Shown in pieces: positions 8,207-16,101 of a stretch of 64,000 bases of DNA. Both the position numbers and the translations under genes were made by a program. The DNA is taken from assembly GCF_024438035.1 (NCBI RefSeq), contig NZ_JANFQF010000020.1, positions 53,124 to 117,123 on the forward strand. The letters are read 5' to 3'. The DNA is from Rhodococcus tibetensis. GTDB lineage: Bacteria > Actinomycetota > Actinomycetes > Mycobacteriales > Mycobacteriaceae. Within the stretch, counting starts at the first letter, position 1. Each line of letters starts with the position of its first letter. The notes under the pieces are model-generated. The model saw only the letters and a program-made list of their open reading frames with translations, was not told the DNA's origin and searched no databases.

Positions 8207-9148
8207 ATGACAGTCCGTGTCGGATACTTCCCACACAACAACTCGCTCTTCGTGCTGCGGCACACCGGAATCCTCGAGCGTCGGCTGCCCGACGTCGAAT
8301 GGGTGGATCTGCGTGAACTGCCGTCGAAGCCGCCCGTCGATCCAACGAACGCCCTTCCTACCCTGCATTCCGACTGGCTGTTCGAGGACGGCGGATACGA
8401 CGTCATCGGCACCGGCTTCACCCCGCCGATCACCGGCTTGGCGCACGACCGCGATCTCGTCTACATCGGCATCTCCGGCCCCCGCGTCGAGAACGGCCGT
8501 CTGGTCGTGAAGGCGGAGTCGGGCATCGAGTCCGTCGAGGATCTTCGCGGTAAGCGTGTCGGCATTGCGCACGGGTCGTGGCAGACGACGCTGCTCCTGT
8601 TCGCGCTCGACCGGGCAGGACTCACCTGGTCCGACATCGTGCCCGTCGACACCGACGTGCGCGCAGGCGGCGCCGAACTCGTCAGCGGAACCATCGACGC
8701 GTGGGTCGGCGCATACCCGGGGCTGGCGGATGTCGAAGCCGATCACGAACTGCGGACGCTCGTCGAGACGGATGGGCTCTTCAGCCATCCCTCGCTGTGG
8801 TTCACCCGCCGCGACTTCGCGGAGAGCAACTCCGCACAGTTGCGTGCCGTCGTCGAGGCGCTGCAGGAGTCCGACGCGTGGATCGAGACACACCCGCGCG
8901 AAGCGGCACAGTTCTTCGTCGACGACGTCGAGCGGCGCGGCGGCACCGCAAGTCTCGACGCCTGGGAGGCGGCGCTGCGCGGACGGCCCTTCGGCATCAA
9001 CCCGGTCACCGAGCAGTTCCTGGACGAACAGCAACGCGCCGCCGACCTGTTGCTCGCGAATGGACTGCTTCCGCGGTCGATCCGGATCCGCGACGCTGTG
9101 GTCTCCGAGATCGGGGAGTTCGTCGCCGCCGATCGCGCCGCCGTGTAG
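8207..9148 (+). CDS. Substrate-binding-fold protein lacking a signal peptide
   Basis: A 313-residue protein with an SsuA/NMT1-type periplasmic-binding fold (ESGIESVEDLRGKRVGIAHGSWQTTLL; SGTIDAWVGAYPG), yet it begins directly with TVRVGYFPHNN, with no hydrophobic leader or lipobox. It contains no cysteine, so it cannot use the DszB chemistry of its neighbour. It may be a cytoplasmic binding or enzymatic derivative of the fold, or an extracellular solute-binding protein with a missed export route. It follows the aldolase-like gene by 43 bases and is the last gene of the operon; it converges on the sigma-factor gene. Confidence 0.68.
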   Translation: MTVRVGYFPHNNSLFVLRHTGILERRLPDVEWVDLRELPSKPPVDPTNALPTLHSDWLFEDGGYDVIGTGFTPPITGLAHDRDLVYIGISGPRVENGRLVVKAESGIESVEDLRGKRVGIAHGSWQTTLLLFALDRAGLTWSDIVPVDTDVRAGGAELVSGTIDAWVGAYPGLADVEADHELRTLVETDGLFSHPSLWFTRRDFAESNSAQLRAVVEALQESDAWIETHPREAAQFFVDDVERRGGTASLDAWEAALRGRPFGINPVTEQFLDEQQRAADLLLANGLLPRSIRIRDAVVSEIGEFVAADRAAV

Positions 9149-9188
9149 CGGGACTCGGGGCACGCAGATCGACCCCACGAAAGGTGGA

Positions 9189-10199
9189 TCATCGGCTCGG
9201 GAGTGATCGCGGCAGCCCGAAGGATGGGAGCACGCTGCTGTCGAAGCGGGTGAAGGCGCAGATCCGTTCGACGGTCAGGGTGAGGACGAACAGGCCGGAA
9301 CCATGCCGGATGCCGGTCGGGGCGCGCAGGTAGGCGCCGAACGCCGGCTGACCGTTCGCTCGGGTCGGAACGAGGTCGACTCTCCTGCCCGAGCCGAAGA
9401 TGCCGGCGAACAGGCGAATGGCGGCGTCACGGCCCTGGTATTCGAAGGGAATCGGTGGCATCGAGATGAAGACATCGTCGGTGAGCAAGGCGACCAGCGC
9501 GTCAGGATCCCCGGACTCGTAGGCACGGACGAACTCGGCCACGAGCGCTTGCTCGGACGCCGAATTCGGGCCGGGAGCCGGTTCGCGCTCCTCACTCTGC
9601 GACCGATGGCGTTTCAGCCCGGCGCGGGCTCGTTTGAGGGCGCTGGTAACCGAGTCCACGGTCGAGTCGAGCATGTCGGCCACCTCGATCGCGCGGAACC
9701 CGAGGACGTCGCGCAGGATGAGCACGGCGAGCTGGCGCGGTGGCAGGAGCTGAAGGGCGGTCACGAAGGCCAGGGAGAGGGATTCGCTCTGCTCGACGCG
9801 GGCCTCCGGTCCGAGCGGTACCCCGACTGCCCCCTCGAGCACGGAATCGGGAAAGGGCTCGAGCCAGGGCACTTCGCCGAACCCGGTCGGCTCGGGTGGT
9901 TCGACCCCGGGCATGTCCCACTCCCTGCGGAGACGTCGGCCGGCCGAGCGACGCGCATTGAGGCAGCGGTTGGTGGCGATCCGATAGAGCCAGGTGCGAA
10001 GGGCGGCGCGTCCCTCGTACCCTCCGATGCCTTGCCAGGCGGCCAGCAAGGTGTCCTGGGCGGCGTCCTCGGCGTCGTGAAACGATCCGAGCATCCGGTA
10101 GCAGTGCACCAGCAGTTCCCGGTGGTGCGGCTCGGTCAGCTCTCGGAACGCGTCGCCGTCCCCCGCCCGGGCCCGGGAGAGCAGGTCGCCTGCTACCAC
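9189..10199 (-). CDS. ECF-type RNA polymerase sigma factor with SnoaL-like C-terminal domain
   Basis: A 336-residue sigma factor: region 2 at about residues 8-80 (HCYRMLGSFHDAEDAAQDTLL, LRTWLYRIATNRCLN), region 4 at about 150-205 (LPPRQLAVLILRDVLGFRAIEVADML), and from about 215 a SnoaL/NTF2-like domain (FVRAYESGDPDALVALLTDDVFISMP). In this class the C-terminal domain replaces a separate anti-sigma factor and controls activity. The start is GTG at 10199. It is divergent from a DHFR-like gene, and the gap holds matching CGGTGTCTA elements pointing each way, suggesting autoregulation together with its neighbour. Confidence 0.88.
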   Translation of the reverse strand: MVAGDLLSRARAGDGDAFRELTEPHHRELLVHCYRMLGSFHDAEDAAQDTLLAAWQGIGGYEGRAALRTWLYRIATNRCLNARRSAGRRLRREWDMPGVEPPEPTGFGEVPWLEPFPDSVLEGAVGVPLGPEARVEQSESLSLAFVTALQLLPPRQLAVLILRDVLGFRAIEVADMLDSTVDSVTSALKRARAGLKRHRSQSEEREPAPGPNSASEQALVAEFVRAYESGDPDALVALLTDDVFISMPPIPFEYQGRDAAIRLFAGIFGSGRRVDLVPTRANGQPAFGAYLRAPTGIRHGSGLFVLTLTVERICAFTRFDSSVLPSFGLPRSLPSR

Positions 10200-10242
10200 G
10201 GTGCATCACCGTCCTTCCAGCCCGTCGCAGATTCTCCTCGTA

Positions 10243-10312
10243 TAGACACCGATGAGGGCGGGAACCGGGCGGTCGAGGCGTCGACCACTTTCTCGTCGTC
10301 GCGGTGTCTACA
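10243..10312. promoter_or_regulatory. Divergent CGGTGTCTA elements, candidate ECF promoters
   Basis: TAGACACCG at 10243-10251 and its exact reverse complement CGGTGTCTA at 10302-10310 lie symmetrically in the 149-base gap. Each lies 38 to 44 bases before a start codon (GTG 10199 on minus, ATG 10349 on plus). Matching elements read outward to both genes, as expected for promoter parts recognised by the adjacent sigma factor, or for a shared operator. Confidence 0.45.
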
Positions 10313-10348
10313 TCAGTGCCCTGACACCGCACACGAAGGAGAACCGGA

Positions 10349-10915
10349 ATGGGAAAGATCGTGATGAGCGATTTCGTCTCTCTCGACGGGGTCGTCCAGG
10401 ACCCCGACGGCAAGGAAGGCTTCAGAGTCGGCGGCTGGTTCGGCCGGCTCGACGATCGCCGAGAACTGTTTGCGGTCAAGCTGGACGAGGCGCTGGGCGC
10501 CGAGGCCCTACTACTGGGTCGACGCAGCTACGAGTTCTTCGCCGCCCGGTGGCAACCCCGCGGTGGCGGCTTGGCGGACAGACTGAACAACCTGCCGAAG
10601 TACGTCGTGTCCTCGACACTTCGAGATCCGGACTGGACGAACACGACGGTCCTCGGGCGCGACGCGGTGGCCGATATTTCGATGCTGAAGCGCGCGGTAG
10701 CAGGGGAGATCCTCGTCTACGCCAGCTTCCAGCTCTCGCGCACGCTGCTGATGCACGACCTCGTCGACGAAATCCGGTTGATGATGCTCCCCGTAGTGCT
10801 GGGCGCCGGTGCGCGGCTCTTCGGCGAAACGCGCGACACGACATCTCTGCGCCTGGTCGACTGCCGGACCGTCGCCGACGACATCGCCTTACTCACCTAC
10901 CAACCCCGCGACTGA
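10349..10915 (+). CDS. Dihydrofolate reductase-fold (RibD C-terminal-like) protein
   Basis: A 188-residue protein with the RibD-C/DHFR fold: VMSDFVSLDGVVQDPDG at the N-terminus, ALLLGRRSYEFFAARW, KYVVSSTLRDPDW and the nucleotide-binding DLVDEIRLMMLPVVLGAGARLF near the end. Such small stand-alone proteins are NADPH-binding reductases of unassigned function and are common next to ECF sigma factors in actinobacteria. ATG at 10349 is preceded by GAAGGAGAACCGGA. It is divergent from the sigma-factor gene and probably under its control. A second family member lies at 54778-55368. Confidence 0.85.
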   Translation: MGKIVMSDFVSLDGVVQDPDGKEGFRVGGWFGRLDDRRELFAVKLDEALGAEALLLGRRSYEFFAARWQPRGGGLADRLNNLPKYVVSSTLRDPDWTNTTVLGRDAVADISMLKRAVAGEILVYASFQLSRTLLMHDLVDEIRLMMLPVVLGAGARLFGETRDTTSLRLVDCRTVADDIALLTYQPRD

Positions 10916-11033
10916 GCGCGTCATCGACCACCGAAGCACAGGGGCTGCGAGTCGTGCCGATTCCCTTGTCTCCGCGGGCGGGAAGGGGAAGGGTGGTGCT
11001 CCAGGACACCGTCACCCTTTGCGGAGGCCGGAC

Positions 11034-11768
11034 ATGGACACCACGATCACCGAGATCGCACCCGACATCTATCGCATGTCGACGTACATCGACGACGCGA
11101 ACCTGATCATGAACCAGTTCCTCGTCGACGGTGAGGAACCGCTCCTCTTCCACACCGGGCAGCGGTTCCTCTTCCCCTCGGCATCCGAGGCGGTCGCTCG
11201 CGTGATCCCCCTCGACCGATTGCGATGGATCACGTTCGGCCACGTCGAGGCCGACGAGTGCGGTGCGATGAACTCGTGGCTCGGGGTGGCCCCGCACGCC
11301 GAGGTCGCGCACGGGGCGATGGGCTGCTTCGTGCAGGTGAACGACCTGGCTGACCGGATGCCGCATCCCCTCGAACACGGCGACGTCCTCGAGACGGGCA
11401 CGCGGTGGGTGCGCCACATCGACACGCCACATGTCCCGCACGGTTGGGATGCGGGACTCATGTTCGAGGAGACGACATCGACACTGTTTTGCGGAGATCT
11501 GTTCACCGCCTTCGGTCACCACCCCGCTCTCACCGAAGAGGAGTTACTCGGTCCGGCGCTGGACGGTGAGGACAATGGAAACGCGACGTGCCTGACACCG
11601 GCCCTCGAACCCACCATCCGCGCATTGGCCGACCTCGAACCCCGCACCCTCGCACCCATGCACGCGCCGGCATTCAACGGCGACTGCGTCCAAGCGCTGC
11701 ACGATCTCGCCTCCGCCTACGAGCAGCGGTTCGAAGCCGAACGCGAACGGTACGCCGGCCGGCACTGA
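11034..11768 (+). CDS. Metallo-beta-lactamase-fold protein, flavodiiron-type metal motif
   Basis: A 244-residue soluble protein starting at ATG 11034 with GCGGAGG upstream. It carries H-x-E-x-D (His70, Glu72, Asp74 in FGHVEADECG), the variant metal motif of flavodiiron oxygen/NO reductases and related ODP-type proteins rather than the HxHxDH of classical hydrolases. Further ligand candidates are His93 in EVAHGAMG, Asp in LFCGDLFTAFGHH and His near APMHAPAF. The flavodoxin domain of true flavodiiron proteins is absent, so it is a stand-alone diiron domain of unknown reaction. It follows the DHFR-like gene by 118 bases that include a weak AAGGGTG/CACCCTT hairpin. Confidence 0.78.
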   Translation: MDTTITEIAPDIYRMSTYIDDANLIMNQFLVDGEEPLLFHTGQRFLFPSASEAVARVIPLDRLRWITFGHVEADECGAMNSWLGVAPHAEVAHGAMGCFVQVNDLADRMPHPLEHGDVLETGTRWVRHIDTPHVPHGWDAGLMFEETTSTLFCGDLFTAFGHHPALTEEELLGPALDGEDNGNATCLTPALEPTIRALADLEPRTLAPMHAPAFNGDCVQALHDLASAYEQRFEAERERYAGRH

Positions 11769-11776
11769 TGGCAGGT

Positions 11777-12613
11777 TCAGCGTCGCTTGTCGTTGGTATC
11801 GGGCCGCGGGGTGTCTTCGAGGAGTCGTTCCAGGTAGTCCAGATCCTGTCGGAGCAAGGCGATTGCCCGGGCCGGCCCTTCCGGTGACACGGAGGTGGGA
11901 ACTTCTTGGGCGAGGGATTGCACGGCCATTTCCGCTAGCTGAGTGGCGACGGCCCGATCATCGTCTGCGTTCCCCGGTTGGTGCCACCAGGCGATCCAGT
12001 TGAGCATGCCGATGATTCCGAGAGCTGCGGTCCGTGGATCGGCCGGGCGCATCTCACCGGCGCGGATTCCCTCCTCGATAACGCGAATGAACTCCTTGAG
12101 TACATGGCGTCGGCTCTGCTCGTAGGTGCGTGAGATGTCATCGGAAAGTTCCGCTTCGGATCGGATAATGAGCCGGAATCGATCCGGCCCTTCCGCCTGG
12201 TGGAGCGCGATGGCGATCGCCATCGCGCGGAGCTTCTCGCTCGGACCGATTTCGGTTCGCTCGTTGATGTGATGGAGCAGGGCTGCCGGCGTCTCGGTGC
12301 TCTCACTGACCAGGCGTGAAAGGAGCTCGTCCTTGTTGGCCACGTAGTGGTAGAGGGCGGGCCGGGTCAGCCCCGTCGCATCGGCGATGTCCTGCAGCGT
12401 GGTGCTGGCAAATCCCCGTTCAGCGAAGAGCCGAGTGGCCTGCTCCATGATCTGCTTCTCCACCAGCTCACGGCGGGGGTTGCTTCGGCTGGCGGGGCTC
12501 TCGGCCGCAGCGGAACCGGATTTGCCCCGGCCTCGGGGTCGGCGCCCGGTCGCTGCGTCCTCGCTAGTCATGCCCGAAGGATAGCGGGCGCCGTTCGCGA
12601 TCCGTGCGCTCAT
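11777..12613 (-). CDS. TetR family transcriptional regulator
   Basis: A regulator with the TetR helix-turn-helix (TRLFAERGFASTTLQDIADATGLTRPALYHYVANKDELLSRLV) after a basic, proline-rich N-terminal tail, and an alpha-helical ligand domain. ATG at 12613 overlaps the stop of the monooxygenase gene (ATGA), giving 278 residues and coupled translation; ATG at 12571 (264 residues) is an alternative. Being last in the leftward monooxygenase transcript, it probably controls that gene and perhaps the whole 12.6-23.7 kb block through the GTCGAATAATCG-type sites annotated below. The inducer is likely an aromatic acid or CoA thioester, by inference. Confidence 0.86.
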   Translation of the reverse strand: MSARIANGARYPSGMTSEDAATGRRPRGRGKSGSAAAESPASRSNPRRELVEKQIMEQATRLFAERGFASTTLQDIADATGLTRPALYHYVANKDELLSRLVSESTETPAALLHHINERTEIGPSEKLRAMAIAIALHQAEGPDRFRLIIRSEAELSDDISRTYEQSRRHVLKEFIRVIEEGIRAGEMRPADPRTAALGIIGMLNWIAWWHQPGNADDDRAVATQLAEMAVQSLAQEVPTSVSPEGPARAIALLRQDLDYLERLLEDTPRPDTNDKRR

Positions 12614-14193
12614 GTCGAGGCCCCGATCCCGGAAAATGCTGGAGCGGTCTCTGCGGGCACCGGCTCGGTGAAGAACGCCAGGTGTGTGCGTGCGCTGACC
12701 AGACCGGCTGCCACGTCGGCGCTGCAAGAAACCGGTGCTTCCACGACGACAACGGCGTCGGTTCGCCGCAGAAGCCGTTCGGCGAGATCGAGCCGGTTCA
12801 GGAGTGCTGAGCGGGTGGCCGGGCCGGTGAGCCACAAGGTTCGCGCCTGAGGCGCCGTGTCGACGAGGGAGGTGGCCTCTGAGCTCCAGGCGGAGTCGAA
12901 GCCGATTTCGAGCACTGCGGTGGTGGCAGCCTCGCGTAGATTCGCCGGCGCAATCCGGTGATCGAACTTTTCACCGTCCCAGACGAAAGCCTGATCGAGG
13001 ATCCACGTGGTGACGTCTGTGTCGGGAATGGCATCGGTTGGCACCTTCGCGTAGCTGGCGAGGCCGTTTCGGACCAGCGTAGGTGCGGATTCGAGGAAGC
13101 GGCTGAGACTGACCTTCCCGGCGCGGGTCATGTAGGCGATCGTCAGTTGTTCGATCGGTAGGTCCATCCGCTGCGGGAAGGACTCCCACCACAGCTCGCT
13201 GCGGTGCGCGATGTGCTGGAGGTACTCGACGGCGGGACGTCGTACCCGCTCATATTCCCCCAGTGCCTCTTCGAGGTTCGGGGCGGTGGTGACTGCGTGA
13301 TCGAGGGCGATGGCGTCTTCCATGGCGAGCTTGGTGCCCGAGCCGATGGAGTAGTGCGCGGTGTGTGCGGCATCTCCGAGCAGCACTACGTTTCCGCTGT
13401 GCCAGGACCCGCAGGAGACGGTCCGGAAGTGTGTCCAGCGGGTGCGGTTTCCGATAAGTCGGTGGTGCTCCAGCGTTTCCGCGAATGCGTTCTGGAGGTA
13501 CAGCAGTGACGATACGTCGCTGTCCTGGGGGGCGGTGCGGTCGGTGGACACGTCGAATCCGGCTCGCCGCCAGGTGTCCTCGTCGGTTTCGATGAGGAAG
13601 GTGCTGCGGTCGGGCGCATAGGGATAGGCATGGGCGACGAAGGTTCCGTGCTCGGTGGTGACGGGGATGAAGAGTGCGCTCGGTAACGCGAAGTCTGTTC
13701 CGCACCACAGATATAGTCCGGCCCCAGTGTCGATATTCGGTGCGAACCGGTCAGCGAGCTGGGTGCGGGTGGCACTGTTGATCCCGTCGGCCGCGATGAT
13801 CAGGTCTGCGTCCAGGTCGCGAGCGTCGCGTCGTACACCGTAGTTCAGGCGGACGCCGGCATGCTGGGCCTGCTGTTGCAGGACGTCGAGCAGGGTTGTG
13901 CGTGCGATCGCGAGAAGATCACCGTGGGGAAGGTGCGCGATCTGACGGCCGACCTGCATCGACATCTCGTGCGGGTACGCAGCAGCGACGATGGCTTCGA
14001 GGGAGGCGGGATCGGCCTCACGAAGGTTGCGCTGCGTGCGGGAGGCGAGGCCGACGCCGAATCCGAATGTCTTGTCGGGCGAGCTCTGTTCGTACAGCGA
14101 CACCTCCGCGTCCGGGTGGCTTCGCTTGAGCAATCGTGCGGCGTAGAGACCACCAGGTCCGCCGCCGAGCACTGCGACTCGCTCGAGATTCAT
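12610..14193 (-). CDS. FAD-dependent aryl-CoA hydroxylase (salicylyl-/anthraniloyl-CoA monooxygenase type)
   Basis: A 527-residue class A flavoprotein: dinucleotide fold VLGGGPGGLYAARLL at the N-terminus and second FAD motif GNVVLLGDAAHTAHYSIGSGTKLAMEDA near residue 280. The HYSIGSGTKLA form is characteristic of salicylyl-CoA 5-hydroxylase (SdgC) and the monooxygenase half of anthraniloyl-CoA reductase, which act on CoA thioesters rather than free acids. A C-terminal region of about 150 residues after the catalytic core is extra compared with simple hydroxylases. The next gene upstream in the same direction is an aryl-AMP/CoA ligase, which would supply the thioester. A 20-bp candidate operator lies just before its ATG. 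Confidence 0.8.
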   Translation of the reverse strand: MNLERVAVLGGGPGGLYAARLLKRSHPDAEVSLYEQSSPDKTFGFGVGLASRTQRNLREADPASLEAIVAAAYPHEMSMQVGRQIAHLPHGDLLAIARTTLLDVLQQQAQHAGVRLNYGVRRDARDLDADLIIAADGINSATRTQLADRFAPNIDTGAGLYLWCGTDFALPSALFIPVTTEHGTFVAHAYPYAPDRSTFLIETDEDTWRRAGFDVSTDRTAPQDSDVSSLLYLQNAFAETLEHHRLIGNRTRWTHFRTVSCGSWHSGNVVLLGDAAHTAHYSIGSGTKLAMEDAIALDHAVTTAPNLEEALGEYERVRRPAVEYLQHIAHRSELWWESFPQRMDLPIEQLTIAYMTRAGKVSLSRFLESAPTLVRNGLASYAKVPTDAIPDTDVTTWILDQAFVWDGEKFDHRIAPANLREAATTAVLEIGFDSAWSSEATSLVDTAPQARTLWLTGPATRSALLNRLDLAERLLRRTDAVVVVEAPVSCSADVAAGLVSARTHLAFFTEPVPAETAPAFSGIGAST

Positions 14194-14216
14194 GGCAAAA
14201 CTCCAGTCTGTGTGAC

Positions 14217-14236
14217 GTACAAGTCGATTATTCTAC
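14217..14236. promoter_or_regulatory. Candidate regulator site 1 (GTAGAATAATCGACTTGTAC on minus)
   Basis: Located 24 bases upstream of the ATG at 14193 on the minus strand. It matches the site at 20745-20764 in 16 of 20 positions and resembles the site at 20615-20634, so it is a likely operator for a regulator shared by the hydroxylase gene and the hyu/maleate isomerase promoters; the TetR protein is the nearest candidate. Confidence 0.5.
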
Positions 14237-14360
14237 GCTCTTGTCGAACAGTCAACGCGGCGGCGCATGCATGTGGTGCCGTAGTTTCGGCTTCGGGGCA
14301 TGCCCGCGCGGGACGTGCCCCAAAAGTGCTGAGCCGGAAAGAGACCGGTGGTCCGTGTAC

Positions 14361-16058
14361 TTACACGACCAGGTGTCGGGTATCCGCCTCGGCGCTCAAT
14401 TTCGCCGCGATCTCGGCGCGCAACTCTTTCTTGTCGATTTTGTTCACAGTGGTGCGCGGTAAGGACGGCACCCATTCGAGCCGTTCCGGCCACTTGAACT
14501 TGGCCACTCCCAGATTGGCCAGATGCTCTTGGATAGCACTCAGCGGCAGCTGATCTCCATGGGTGGCAACCAGGTATGCACAAGCTTTCTCCCCGAGTCG
14601 GGGGTCCGGCATGGCGACGACCGCCACGTCGGCCACACCGGGATGCTCGAGCAGGAGCAACTCGAGTTCCTCGGCGTTGACCTTCTCACCACCCCGGTTG
14701 ATCAAGTCCTTGATCCGTCCCTCGATCGACAGGTACCGCTCGCCATCGATGACGGCGAGCGATGCGAGGTCACCGGTGCGGTAGAAGCCGTCGGAGGTGA
14801 ACGCTTGTCGGTTGTGGTCCGGGGCGTCGAAATATCCCGGAATCGTGTAAGGGCCACGGCAACACAGTTCTCCGATACCCCCTTCGGGGACTGCGTGTTC
14901 CGTTCCGGGCTCGAGAATGCGGACTTCGTCGTCCGCGGCGACCGGGGTGCCGACCGTCGTTCGCCGGGCCTGTGCGGGGGAGTCGGGCGGTGTCACCGTG
15001 AACAGACCCTCGGACATCCCGAACAGCTGGCCTGCCCAATGTTCGGCACCGTCATCGACGCGCTCGAACAGTTCGGCAGGTACCTTGGCGCCCGACAACA
15101 CGACACGTGTGAGGAACGGGCGCGCCGCGTCGAACTCAGGGCCGAGCACAGCCTGGTAGTGGCCGTGCCCGATGAGGACCGCCGTCGACTCGGTCCGTGC
15201 CATCAATTCGAACGCGGACGGTGCGTCGGCGGTGGCCAGGACGAGACAGGCGCCGACCGAGTGCGCCGCATGCAACCCGCAGGAAATTCCGGCGTTGTGA
15301 ATGATCGGGATCAAGTGCGCCACCTTGGTGTGTTCGTCCCATCCCAGGCGCTGGGCATAGAACAAGCCGTTGTTCCAGTACTCGGTGTGAATGCGCGGTA
15401 TGACCTTGGGTACGCCGGTGGTGCCGCCGGAAAGTTGGAAGGCGACGACGTCGAGCGGATCGATCTGTGCCTCGATTTGTTCGACCACGGCACGTGCCGC
15501 GTCGGGGTCGATCGCAAGCCCCAGCTGTTCCAGGCGGGTCACGTTCCCGCCGTCCTCGCCTTCCTCGTCTCCGACGCTGATGAGGATTCGGACGCTGGGG
15601 TGGCCGGCGGCGTGCTCCCGTGCGAACGCGAGGAGGTCGAACCCCGCGGTGCGGGCTTCGGTGATGTGCCCGACGGCGCCGACCTTCCTGCTGATGTGTC
15701 CGATCTCGTGCATCCGGTGCGCGGCCAAGGTCGCGACGGGAACAATTCCGGCCTTCACGCAGCCGTACCACGCAAGGACGGTCTCGAGGCGATTGGTCAG
15801 CTGGAAGATAACCGGATCCAGTCGACGGAACCCGAGCCCGACCAGCCCGGCCGCGATCTGATCTGTTCGACGGTCCAGCTCGGCGAAGCTCATCGAGTCC
15901 ACCGCGCTGATTACCGCGGGCCGATCCGGGAACCGGGTGGCGATCTGGTGCAGTCGCTGCCCGGTGGGATCGTTGCTCCACATCCCGCTCTCGCGGTACC
16001 GGCGGGCCTGGTCCTCGGGGAACGTGACGAGGCGTCCGCCCCAATCCGAGAATGTCAC
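14361..16058 (-). CDS. Aryl acid adenylating CoA ligase (DhbE/SdgA-like)
   Basis: A 565-residue AMP-forming ligase. The ATP loop reads FQLSGGTTGVPKVIPRIHTEY, the form typical of 2,3-dihydroxybenzoate-AMP ligases and salicylate-CoA ligases; later motifs are GMSEGLFT, YRTGDLA, GRIKDLINRGGEKVNAEELE and the C-terminal lysine in TTVNKIDKKELR. It would activate a hydroxylated or aminated benzoate to its CoA thioester for the downstream hydroxylase. GTG at 16058 is taken as start because AAGGAGG lies nine bases upstream; the frame continues to 16241 without family similarity. It lies 43 bases after the hyuB-like gene, in the same direction. Confidence 0.83.
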   Translation of the reverse strand: MTFSDWGGRLVTFPEDQARRYRESGMWSNDPTGQRLHQIATRFPDRPAVISAVDSMSFAELDRRTDQIAAGLVGLGFRRLDPVIFQLTNRLETVLAWYGCVKAGIVPVATLAAHRMHEIGHISRKVGAVGHITEARTAGFDLLAFAREHAAGHPSVRILISVGDEEGEDGGNVTRLEQLGLAIDPDAARAVVEQIEAQIDPLDVVAFQLSGGTTGVPKVIPRIHTEYWNNGLFYAQRLGWDEHTKVAHLIPIIHNAGISCGLHAAHSVGACLVLATADAPSAFELMARTESTAVLIGHGHYQAVLGPEFDAARPFLTRVVLSGAKVPAELFERVDDGAEHWAGQLFGMSEGLFTVTPPDSPAQARRTTVGTPVAADDEVRILEPGTEHAVPEGGIGELCCRGPYTIPGYFDAPDHNRQAFTSDGFYRTGDLASLAVIDGERYLSIEGRIKDLINRGGEKVNAEELELLLLEHPGVADVAVVAMPDPRLGEKACAYLVATHGDQLPLSAIQEHLANLGVAKFKWPERLEWVPSLPRTTVNKIDKKELRAEIAAKLSAEADTRHLVV

Positions 16059-16101
16059 CGGGGTCTCCCTCCTTCGAAACTCGGTGCAGGACTCACGGGC
16101 C

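Noticed and set aside
8207..9148. Second DszB-type desulfinase
   Set aside because: The protein contains no cysteine, so the DszB catalytic residue is absent.
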